Notes under the pieces: model-generated | What the model was told of the DNA's origin: nothing | Database searches by the model: none | What the model saw: the letters and a program-made list of their open reading frames with translations, nothing else | Shown: in pieces, positions 25,482 through 33,056 of the stretch | How the letters are laid out: each line of letters begins with the position of its first letter | Numbering within the stretch: the stretch's first letter is position 1 | Translations under genes and position numbers: made by a program | NCBI GenBank assembly: GCA_963770865.1 | Contig: CAVYRD010000018.1 | Coordinates: 1-64,000 of the forward strand | Length of the DNA stretch: 64,000 bases | From: Miltoncostaea sp963770865 | GTDB taxonomy: Bacteria; Actinomycetota; Thermoleophilia; Miltoncostaeales; Miltoncostaeaceae | Reading direction: 5' to 3'

Positions 25482-26918
25482 CTACGGCAGGGCGACGCGG
25501 AGCACCGGCAGCCCGAGGCCCGGATCGACCGGCGCCTGGACCGGCGCCGCGCCGGGCTCCGGCGTCGGATCGACGGAGACCTCCGCCGACGCCGTGACCG
25601 GCGGCACCGACGGGAGGGCCGGGACGGGCTGCAGCGCGGGGACCGTCACCTGCGCCCCCGCGGACACGCCGCCGGCGCCGGCGGACACCGCCGCCGTGGC
25701 CGGCGCCGTCGCGACGGTCGCCGTCACCGCCGGAGTCGTCGTGACGGTGGCGGCGACGGCCGGGGCGGCCGGCGCCTGCGCGGACGCGCCGGGACCCGCA
25801 GGCGAGGCCGTCGGCGCCTGCGTGGCCGCCGGCGGGGCCGGGGATCCGGACGGGGCGGGCGTCGCCGGCGCGGAGCCGGCCGGCACCGGAGAGGGCGGGG
25901 CGGGTGCCGACTCGCCGGCCGGCGCCGGGGCGGGCGTGGCCGTGTCGGGCCCCGACGCCGCGGATGCGTCCGCGGGACGCGGGGTGGCGGGCCTCGCGGC
26001 CGGAGCGGCGCTCCGCGCGGCGACCTCCCGGGGCGCCGCCGCGGAGGAGGCGGCCGCGGCGGCCGCGCGCGCGGGGGCGGCGTCGGCCTGCCCGCGGGCC
26101 GGCGGGTCGATGCCCGTCACGACCAGCACCCCGGAGACGACCACCGCGCTCGCGAGCGTCCCCGCCGCGACCTTCGCGCCGAGCCACCGGCCGGCGAAGA
26201 TCCCAGGAAGGGGCGGCAGCAGGGCGGCGAGCGGGCGGCGAGCGCGCGCCCGGACCTCGCGGCAGTCGGCGCACGCGCGCAGAGGGGCGCCGACCGCGCG
26301 GGCGCGCAGCACGCGGCCGTCACCGCCGGCGATGCGGCGGCGCACCTCCGCGCAGTCCAGCTCGCGGCCGGCGCCGAAGCGCTCCAGGGTGAGGCGCGCA
26401 TCGTGCACGAGGCGCCGCACCGCCTCGGGGGTCACGCCGATCACGTCCGCCGCCTGCCGGTGCGAGAGCCCGCAGATCTCGCGCAGCACGATCGCCGCGC
26501 GCTGGCGCTCGGGCAGGGCGCGCAGGTCGCGGCCCAGCACCCGCAGGTCGTCGCGCGCCTCGACCCGCTCCGACAGCCGCGCCTCGACCGGCGGCTCGGC
26601 GGACAGCGGCTCGGTGCCCGAGCGCGCGCCGGCCACCCGCAGGCACTCGTTGCGCGCGATGCGCAGCAGCCAGGCCCGCACCGCCGTCGGCCGGTCGGCC
26701 CGGCCGAGGGCGCGGTAGGCGCGCAGGAAGGTCGCCTGCAGCGCGTCCTCGGCGTCCTCCGGGTTGCGCAGGAGCGCCCGGCAGAAACGGCCGAGCGCGT
26801 CGCCGTGGCGGCCCACCAGAACCTCGAAGGCCGCGTCGTCGCCGCCGTTGACCCTCCGGGCGAGGGACGCGTCCGGCTCGCTCAGGAGGATCGGCAGGGG
26901 GACCCGCGGTGCCGCCAT
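25482..26918 (-). CDS. ECF-like sigma factor with C-terminal membrane segment and long Pro/Ala tail
   Basis: 478 residues. Sigma-70 region 2 lies at about 25-75 (DDAAFEVLVGRHGDALGRFCRALLRNPEDAEDALQATFLRAYRAL). Region 4 lies at about 130-180 (LPERQRAAIVLREICGLSHRQAADVIGVTPEAVRRLVHDAR). Next is a segment like the zinc anti-sigma fold (LDCAEVRRRI and PLRACADCR), in which the usual His before CxxC is replaced by Pro. A single hydrophobic segment (about 250-270) follows, then some 200 residues rich in Ala, Pro, Ser and Thr. The layout suggests a membrane-tethered sigma factor held by its own anti-sigma-like part and perhaps freed by proteolysis. It lies 3' to 3' with the VanW gene with only 3 bp between. 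Confidence 0.85.
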   Translation of the reverse strand: MAAPRVPLPILLSEPDASLARRVNGGDDAAFEVLVGRHGDALGRFCRALLRNPEDAEDALQATFLRAYRALGRADRPTAVRAWLLRIARNECLRVAGARSGTEPLSAEPPVEARLSERVEARDDLRVLGRDLRALPERQRAAIVLREICGLSHRQAADVIGVTPEAVRRLVHDARLTLERFGAGRELDCAEVRRRIAGGDGRVLRARAVGAPLRACADCREVRARARRPLAALLPPLPGIFAGRWLGAKVAAGTLASAVVVSGVLVVTGIDPPARGQADAAPARAAAAAASSAAAPREVAARSAAPAARPATPRPADASAASGPDTATPAPAPAGESAPAPPSPVPAGSAPATPAPSGSPAPPAATQAPTASPAGPGASAQAPAAPAVAATVTTTPAVTATVATAPATAAVSAGAGGVSAGAQVTVPALQPVPALPSVPPVTASAEVSVDPTPEPGAAPVQAPVDPGLGLPVLRVALP

Positions 26919-27002
26919 GCGGCCATGGTGCCCCGTCCGGGCCGTTCCGACGCGCGCCCTTGCAGAAACGTCACGAAACGCACGCGTCCGGCGTCGCGCG
27001 GG

Positions 27003-27885
27003 TCAGGCCGAGAAGAACTCCTCGAGGGCGGCCCGGGTCTCCTCGGGCGCCTCCTCCGGGAGGAAGTGCCCGCACGGCAGCGGGCCCCCGCGCACGTCGT
27101 CGGCCAGCGGGGTCCAGGTGCCGAGCACGTCGTAGAGCCGGTGCATCGCGCCGTGCTCGCCCCACAGCACCAGGACAGGGCACGCGACGCGCGCGCCCGC
27201 CACTGCGTCGGCCTCGTCGTGCTCCAGGTCGATCGTGGCCGCGGCGCGGTAGTCCTCGCACGAGCCGTGGATCGATGCGGGGTCGGAGAACCAGCGCGCG
27301 TACTCGCGGACCGCCTCCTCCTCCAGCGGCCGCGCGCGGCCGGACCAGCGGCGCAGCGTCTCGCGCAGGAACCACTCCGGGTCCCGGCCGATCATCGTCT
27401 CGGGCAGGCCGTCGGGCTGGATGAGGAAGAACCAGTGGTAGTAGGCCGTGGCGAAGGCCTGGTCGGTCCCGCGGAAGAGGGTTCGCGTGGGGACGATGTC
27501 GAGGACGGCGACGCGCTCGACGGCGTCCGGGTGGTCGAGCGCCATGCGATGCGCCACGCGCCCGCCCCTGTCGTGGCCGGCGACGCCGAAGCGCGCGTGG
27601 CCGAGGGCGCGCATCGCCCCGACCAGGTCGGCGGCCATCGCCCGCTTCGAGTAGCCCGCGTGATCAGGGCCGCCGGGCGGCTTGGCGCTGGCGCCGTACC
27701 CGCGCAGATCGGGCGCGACCACGGTGAAGCGCTCGGCGAGGGCCGGGGCCACAAGGTGCCAGCAGGCCCGCGTCTGGGGGTAGCCGTGCAGCAGCAGCAA
27801 CGGCGGGCCCGCGCCGCCGGTTGAACAGGGCGACCGCCGATCCGCCGACCTCGATGACATGGCTCTGGAAGCCGTCGAGCATCAT
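27003..27885 (-). CDS. haloacetate (fluoroacetate) dehalogenase-like alpha/beta hydrolase, one frameshift
   Basis: About 294 residues closely resembling haloacetate dehalogenases. It has LLLLHGYPQTRACWH, VVAPDLRGYGASAKPPGGPDHAGYSKRAMAADLV, the aspartate nucleophile elbow in VAGHDRGGRVAHRMALDHP, HGSCEDYRAAATIDLEHD and LPCGHFLPEEAPEE with the catalytic His. The N-terminus (MMLDGFQSHVIEVGGSAVALFN) is in another frame, shifted by one extra base near 27820 at FN/GGAGPP. Catalytic residues are all present, so a sequence error is likelier than decay. Related hydrolases also cleave epoxides or esters, so the substrate is uncertain. Confidence 0.85.
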
Positions 27886-27935
27886 CGGATCCTGCCAGCC
27901 GGCGCGGTTCGATTTCGCCAGTGGGCCGCGGTGCG

Positions 27936-27941
27936 TACCAT
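27936..27941 (+). promoter_or_regulatory. -10-like hexamer of the large LuxR regulator gene
   Basis: TACCAT lies 6 nt before the ATG at 27948. This again suits a leaderless transcript. Confidence 0.4.
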
Positions 27942-27947
27942 CGCCCC

Positions 27948-30644
27948 ATGTCGCGTCCCTCGGCACACGTCGCCACGGCCCCCCGCCTCGTCGGCCGTGC
28001 CGACGCCGTGGGGGAGATCCTGGGCCTCGCCGCGACCCGCCCCGGAGCCATCGTGATCGCGGGCGAACCGGGCGTCGGCACGTCGCGCACCGCCCGTGAG
28101 GCGGCCGCACGGCTCGCGCTGGACGGGTCGATCGTCGTCACCGCGGCGGAGCCGGGGCCGGGGGCCGAGCGCCTGGAGGCCGCGCTGATCGAGGCCGGCC
28201 ACACGCCCGATCCGGCCGGGGCGTCGCGCCTGCGACCGGTGGTCGTGCTGCTGGGCGACCGCCCGGAGGAGCCCGGCCTTGCCGGGGACCTGGCCCGCCG
28301 GCTCGCCGGCACCCGCACCATCGTGCTGCTCACCGCGCGCGAGGTGCCGCCCGACGCGCCGGCCGTCGTGCTCGAGCGCCTCGGGGCGCGCGACGGCGCG
28401 ATGCTGGCCGACGCCGCGAGCCCGGGTCTCGAGCCCGAGGCGACGCGCGCGATCGCGGCCCTCGGAGACGGCCTGCCCGGGCGCATCGTGCCGCTGGCCC
28501 TGGCCGCGCGGCGCTGGAAGGGCGGCGAGGCCCCGCTCCCGGTGCCGGCGGCCCTGCGCGCCTGGGCCCACGCGCGGCTCGAGCCGCTCGACGCCTGGCC
28601 GCGCGACCTGGCGGGCTGGGTCGCGGTGGTCTCCGAGCCGGCCACCCCCGAGGCGATCGCGCGGGTCTGCCGGGAAGGCGTCCCGCGCATCGAGCAGGGC
28701 CTCGAGGCGCTCGTGCGGGCGGGGGTGCTCGAGGAGATCCCCCCGCCGCCCGTCACCCGCTGGGCCTTCCGCGACCAGCTCGTGCGCGCCGTGGTGCGCG
28801 ACGACCTCGGCGGCGCGGAGCTGCGCCGCCGCCACGCCTCCGCCCTGGTCGCCGGGCGGGCCGCCGGGCTGGAGCCTGCCGAGCTGCTGCGCCACGCCCT
28901 CGGGGCCGCGGACCAGCCGGCCGTCGTCTCCTACGCCACCCGCGCGGCCCACCGCGCCCGCGGCGACGGGGAGCCCGAGACGGCCCTGCGGCACGCCGCC
29001 CGGGCGCTCGCGTGGTGGAGCCCGGGGCTCGGTCAGGGCGCGCGGCTCGCCGCCCTTCACGAGAAGGGGATGGCGCTGCTCGACCTGTCGGCGTGGATGG
29101 AGGCCGCCGAGACGCTCGAGGCCGCCGCCACCGGCCGGCGCGACCTGGGCGACCGGGAGGCCGCGCTGGCGAGCATCTCCGCCGCCTCCAGCGCGCGCTG
29201 GAACCTCGGGCAGCACGACGCCGCCCTGCGCATGCTGCAGGAGCACCTCGCGCGCAGCCGCGATCCCGGCCAGCCGCCCTCGGGCGAGCGCGGCGAGGCG
29301 CTCACCCAGGCCGCGGGCATGGCCGTCATGACCTCCCGCTTCGCCGACGCCATGGCGCTCGCCGGCGAGGCCCGCGAGGAGGCGAGCACGGCCGGCGCCG
29401 AGGAGATCTCCACGCGCGCGCTCATCTTCATGGGGATGGCCGAGAGCGGGCGTGGCAGCCCGGGCGGCCTGCTGCACCTCTCGCGGGCGCGCCGCGAGGG
29501 CGAGCGCGCGACGGGCTCGGGCCAGCGCAACGAGACGCTGGCGATGATCCACGAGAGCCACGTCCTGCTGGCGCTGGGGCGCCCGGACGAGGCCGCCGCC
29601 TGCGCCCGCCTCGGCGCGGCACGGGCCCGCGAGATGGGGCTGATCGACCACGAGCTGGTGCTGGCGGGCAACCTGGGCGAGGCCCTCGCCCAGGCCGGCG
29701 AGCTGGCCGACGGGCGCGCGGAGCTGGAGCGCGCCGCCGAGGGCTGGGCCGCCCTGGGCCGTGAGGCGCCCTCGCCGGCCGACCCCGGCCTGGCCTGGCT
29801 GCTGCTGGCCGAGGGCCGCATCGAGGACGCCCTGCTCCACTACGGCGACCTGGCCGCCCACTCGGGCGGCGACGCGCGGCTCTTCGAGCAGCTCGCGCCG
29901 GTCGCCGCCGGGCACGCGATCGCCGCCTTCTCCGACGGCGACGAGGCGGCCGCGGCGCGCATCGTGGAGGGCGCGCTCGAGGCGTGGCGTGCGACCGACG
30001 ACCGCCTGACCGCGATCCCGCTCCTGGTGGCCGGCGCGGAGGTGCTGTCGGGCGCCGACGCCGACGCCTGCGTCGTCGCCATCGCGGAGTCGGCCGCCGC
30101 CGGGGTTCCGCTGGCCGGCGCCGCCCACCTCTACGCGCAGGGCGCCCGCGACCGGCGCCACGGCGACGAGGCGGCCGGCGCGCGCCTGCGCGAGGCGGCC
30201 GCGGCCTTCGAGGGGATCGGCCTGCGCTGGTGGGCCGCGCGCGCGCTGTTCGTCGCCGGCCTCGCCGACGGCCGCTCGGATCAGGCCGCCGAGGACCTGC
30301 TCGCCGCCCGCCTGGCCTTCCGCGGGATGGGCGCCGACGGCTGGCGCCGCCGCGCCGAGGCGCGCCTGCGCGCCATCGGGCGGCGCATCCCCACCCGCGC
30401 CCGCCGACCCAGCACCCCGACCGGGGGCCTGTCGGCGCGCGAGCTGGAGGTGCTCTCCCACCTCGCGCTCGGCCTGCGCAACCGCGACATCGGGGCGCGC
30501 CTGTTCATCAGCGAGCGCACCGTCGCGCGGCACCTGGTGCAGATCAACGCGAAGCTCGGCGTGTCCAACCGCACGGCGGCCGTGCGCGCCGGGCGCGAGC
30601 GCGGCTTACTGTCCGACGAGGAGCACAGAACCTCCGCTGAGTGA
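27948..30644 (+). CDS. large LuxR-family (LAL/MalT-like) regulator with degenerate P-loop
   Basis: 898 residues. An N-terminal ATPase-like domain begins PRLVGRADAVGEILGL. Its Walker A reads GEPGVGTS (39-46), so the nucleotide-binding Lys is Thr, and the Walker B region (PVVVLLGDRP) lacks the paired acids. A winged helix and a long helical TPR-like array (about 330-790) follow. The C-terminal LuxR HTH starts at about 832: LSARELEVLSHLALGLRNRDIGARLFISERTVARHLVQINAKLGVSNR. The domain order matches LAL regulators, but ATP switching is doubtful. It lies directly upstream of the ligase and N-acyltransferase pair on the same strand and is the natural candidate to control it. Confidence 0.88.
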   Translation: MSRPSAHVATAPRLVGRADAVGEILGLAATRPGAIVIAGEPGVGTSRTAREAAARLALDGSIVVTAAEPGPGAERLEAALIEAGHTPDPAGASRLRPVVVLLGDRPEEPGLAGDLARRLAGTRTIVLLTAREVPPDAPAVVLERLGARDGAMLADAASPGLEPEATRAIAALGDGLPGRIVPLALAARRWKGGEAPLPVPAALRAWAHARLEPLDAWPRDLAGWVAVVSEPATPEAIARVCREGVPRIEQGLEALVRAGVLEEIPPPPVTRWAFRDQLVRAVVRDDLGGAELRRRHASALVAGRAAGLEPAELLRHALGAADQPAVVSYATRAAHRARGDGEPETALRHAARALAWWSPGLGQGARLAALHEKGMALLDLSAWMEAAETLEAAATGRRDLGDREAALASISAASSARWNLGQHDAALRMLQEHLARSRDPGQPPSGERGEALTQAAGMAVMTSRFADAMALAGEAREEASTAGAEEISTRALIFMGMAESGRGSPGGLLHLSRARREGERATGSGQRNETLAMIHESHVLLALGRPDEAAACARLGAARAREMGLIDHELVLAGNLGEALAQAGELADGRAELERAAEGWAALGREAPSPADPGLAWLLLAEGRIEDALLHYGDLAAHSGGDARLFEQLAPVAAGHAIAAFSDGDEAAAARIVEGALEAWRATDDRLTAIPLLVAGAEVLSGADADACVVAIAESAAAGVPLAGAAHLYAQGARDRRHGDEAAGARLREAAAAFEGIGLRWWAARALFVAGLADGRSDQAAEDLLAARLAFRGMGADGWRRRAEARLRAIGRRIPTRARRPSTPTGGLSARELEVLSHLALGLRNRDIGARLFISERTVARHLVQINAKLGVSNRTAAVRAGRERGLLSDEEHRTSAE

Positions 30645-30704
30645 CGGCTGGCACCGTACTCATGAGCTTCGTGGAGCTTCAGGACGTGATGGCAGTGTGA
30701 AGCG

Positions 30705-30722
30705 ATGGTCATTTCTGACCAT
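30705..30722. promoter_or_regulatory. lux-box-like palindrome upstream of the ligase/acyltransferase operon
   Basis: ATGGTCA and TGACCAT form a perfect inverted repeat around TTTC. A TAGGTT hexamer at 30743-30748 could be the -10. If so, the palindrome is centred about 41-42 bp upstream of transcription start, where LuxR-type activators usually bind. A direct repeat of GAGCTTC lies just upstream (30664-30680). Confidence 0.5.
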
Positions 30723-30814
30723 GATCGCCGTCTGGTGCTCCCATAGGTTGACCCCCGTCGGACGAAGACATCGAGGGGGGTCCGGTGCAGGCATCGACAG
30801 CGGAGGCAGCATTC

Positions 30815-32170
30815 ATGAGCCGCGACGAGACTCCGTTGACCGCCGGGGAGCGCGCGGCGCTGCGGAGCTTCCGCCGGGCGGCCCTCACCTCGCGGGGCTA
30901 CCGCGCGCACCTCGAGCACCTGGGCGTGGATCACCGCACGGTCTCGCGCCTCTCGCAGGTGCCCTACACGGACAAGCGGTCCGTCTTCGGCGACCACATC
31001 GACTTCTGGGTCGACGGCGGCAGCATCTCCGAGGCCGCGGAGTTGCTCACCTCGAGCGGCTCGAGCGGCCATTTCTCGGTGGGCGTCACCTCGCGCTCGG
31101 AGCGGCGGGCCCAGGAGCGCACGTTCGATCTGACGCTGCGCGCGCTGGGCGGGGGCGAGGACACCTCCACCTTGCTGCTCAACTGCCTGCCGATGGGCAT
31201 CTCGATCCCCACGAAGCTGGCGACCGTGGCGACCCCGTCGGTGCACCTGGAGATGGCCGTCGAGCTGCTCGGCCGGGCCGGCGCGAGCTTCGACCGCGTG
31301 ATCATCGCGGCCGAGCCGCTGTTCCTGAAGGAGCTCGGCGAGACCGCCCTGCGCGAGCGCGGGCCCGACTTCGCGTCGCAGGTCGTGGCCTGCTTCGTGG
31401 GCGGCGAGTGGGTGGCCGAGAGCTGGCGGCGCTACGTGTCCGAGCTGTTCGGCTTCGGCGACGAGTCCTCCGAGCGGCTGGGCCTGATGGTCTCGATGGG
31501 GGCCGCCGAGGTGGGCCTGCACGTGCTGCACGAGACGCCGGCCCTGCGCGCCGCGCGACGGGCGCTCGACAGCCCGCTGGCGCGCCGCTCGCTCTTCGGC
31601 CGCGACCCGGGCTACTCGCCGACCTTCCTCACCTGGGACCCCAACCGTCTCTACATCGAGGAGCGCCGGCACGACGACGGGTGCACGACCCTCGTGATGA
31701 CGGCGCTCACCCGCCGCATGCTGCCGCTGGTGCGCTACGACCTCGACGACGAGGCCCAGGTGATCGACGCGGCCAGCGCCAACGAGGAGCTGGCCCGGCA
31801 GGGCAGCGAGATCCGCCTCGAGCGCTCCGCCGTGGCCCTGTGGGGACGGCGCGGCGCGGCGGTGACCGGCGACGGCTGGTCGCTGCGCCCCGAGCTGGTC
31901 AAGGAGGGGCTGTTCGCCACGGCCGCGCACGCGGGGGCCCTCACCGGCCGCTTCCGCATCGCGGCCGAGGAGGGGCGGCCGGTGCTGCACGTGCAGCTGC
32001 GCGACGCGGTGCAGCCGGGCCCCGGGATCGAGGCCGCCCTGCGGCACATGGCCACCGTCGCCGCGGGCGCGCCCGCCGAGGTGGTGGTGCACGGCTACCG
32101 CGACTACCCCTTCCACGAGGCCGGCGACTACCAGCACAAGCCCGCGTACACCGAGAGGACCCGCACGTGA
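30815..32170 (+). CDS. adenylate-forming acyl ligase, PaaK/LuxE-like
   Basis: 451 residues of the ANL superfamily in its shorter, phenylacetate-CoA-ligase or LuxE-like form. It has the phosphate-binding LLTSSGSSGH (77-86), SMGAAEVG (A5-like, about 235), VRYDLDDEAQVID (A7-like) and a C-terminal lysine in DYQHKPAY (442). It should activate a carboxylic acid as acyl-AMP and pass it to CoA, a carrier or a protein. The ATG at 30815 has an ideal GGAGG eight bases upstream, so I prefer it to the GTG at 30785. Its stop overlaps the GTG of the N-acyltransferase, so the two work together: activation, then acyl transfer. The substrate is unknown. Confidence 0.82.
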   Translation: MSRDETPLTAGERAALRSFRRAALTSRGYRAHLEHLGVDHRTVSRLSQVPYTDKRSVFGDHIDFWVDGGSISEAAELLTSSGSSGHFSVGVTSRSERRAQERTFDLTLRALGGGEDTSTLLLNCLPMGISIPTKLATVATPSVHLEMAVELLGRAGASFDRVIIAAEPLFLKELGETALRERGPDFASQVVACFVGGEWVAESWRRYVSELFGFGDESSERLGLMVSMGAAEVGLHVLHETPALRAARRALDSPLARRSLFGRDPGYSPTFLTWDPNRLYIEERRHDDGCTTLVMTALTRRMLPLVRYDLDDEAQVIDAASANEELARQGSEIRLERSAVALWGRRGAAVTGDGWSLRPELVKEGLFATAAHAGALTGRFRIAAEEGRPVLHVQLRDAVQPGPGIEAALRHMATVAAGAPAEVVVHGYRDYPFHEAGDYQHKPAYTERTRT

Positions 32171-32991
32171 CGATCTCCGCCCCCCGGCCGGTGGGGGTCG
32201 AACCGGCCGTCGCGGAGATCGACGTCGTCGCCTCGGACCGGGTCGAGGACATCGACGAGGCCCTCACGGTGATCCACGACGGCTTCGTCGGCGCGGGCTA
32301 CCTCACGCCGCAGCCCTCCGGGCGGCGGATGCACGCCGCCTACCTCAACCCCGGCACCACCTTCTTCGTCGCCCGCATCGCCGGTGAGGCCGTCGGGGCC
32401 TCCGCGATGATCGCCGACGGGCCCTTCGGCCTGCCGTCGGACCGGGCCTTCGCCGAGGAGAACGACCGCCTGCGCGAGCTCAGCGAGACCCCGCTGCGCG
32501 AGGCGGGGTCGCTCGTCATCCGCGACGAGCACCGGCGCAGCACGCGTCGCATCGTCCTCCGCCTCTTCGCCGCGATGACCAGGCTCGCCCTCCACGAGTA
32601 CCCGGCCGCCCCAGTGCCCATGGCGGTCGCACCGGAGAACGAACGGTTCTACGGATCTCTGGCGGGCGCGCGGCGCATCGCCGGGGAGCGCCCGCTGTAC
32701 GGCGCCCCGGCGGTGCTGCTGCTCACGGGCGGCGCCGCGCTGGCCGAGCACTGCTCCGGCCGCGCGACGCCGACCCAGCGCCGAATGGACTCCCTGCTCA
32801 ACGAGCCGGCCCCCTCCTGGTTCACGGACCGGCGCGCGCACCTTCCCCACCCCAGCGACTGGGTCGAGCCGCTGATGGACGAGCAGGGCATCACCGACAC
32901 CCTCGCCGCGCAGATCGAGTTGTTGTCCGAGCGCTATCCGCACGCCCTCGCGCACGTGCTCCGGCGCGCCCGGACGTCGATGGTGGCCTAA
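32167..32991 (+). CDS. FeeM/LuxI-like N-acyltransferase
   Basis: 274 residues. The core resembles N-acyl amino acid synthases (FeeM) and, more distantly, acyl-homoserine-lactone synthases. It shows ALTVIHDGFVGAGYLTPQPSGRR, TFFVARIAGEAVGASAMIADGPFGLPSDRAFAEENDRLRE, PLREAGSLVIRDEHRRSTRRIVLRLFAAMTRLA and APENERFYGSLAGARRI. The GLPSD, acidic and E-x-xSLV segments match the catalytic side of that GNAT-related fold. The C-terminal 80 residues are extra. The enzyme probably transfers a fatty acyl group to an amine. It overlaps the ligase by 4 bp. No acyl carrier gene lies nearby. A plain GNAT with another acceptor is the alternative. Confidence 0.75.
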   Translation: MTISAPRPVGVEPAVAEIDVVASDRVEDIDEALTVIHDGFVGAGYLTPQPSGRRMHAAYLNPGTTFFVARIAGEAVGASAMIADGPFGLPSDRAFAEENDRLRELSETPLREAGSLVIRDEHRRSTRRIVLRLFAAMTRLALHEYPAAPVPMAVAPENERFYGSLAGARRIAGERPLYGAPAVLLLTGGAALAEHCSGRATPTQRRMDSLLNEPAPSWFTDRRAHLPHPSDWVEPLMDEQGITDTLAAQIELLSERYPHALAHVLRRARTSMVA

Positions 32992-33056
32992 CGGGAGCGC
33001 CGCCGGGTGCGGCCCCACCGCTCAGGGCCCTTCTGCACCATGCCGATACCCCACCC

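Noticed and set aside
27882..30533. 883-codon frame antisense to the LuxR regulator
   Set aside because: Low-complexity Arg/Gly/Ala composition and no motifs. It is a GC-content shadow.
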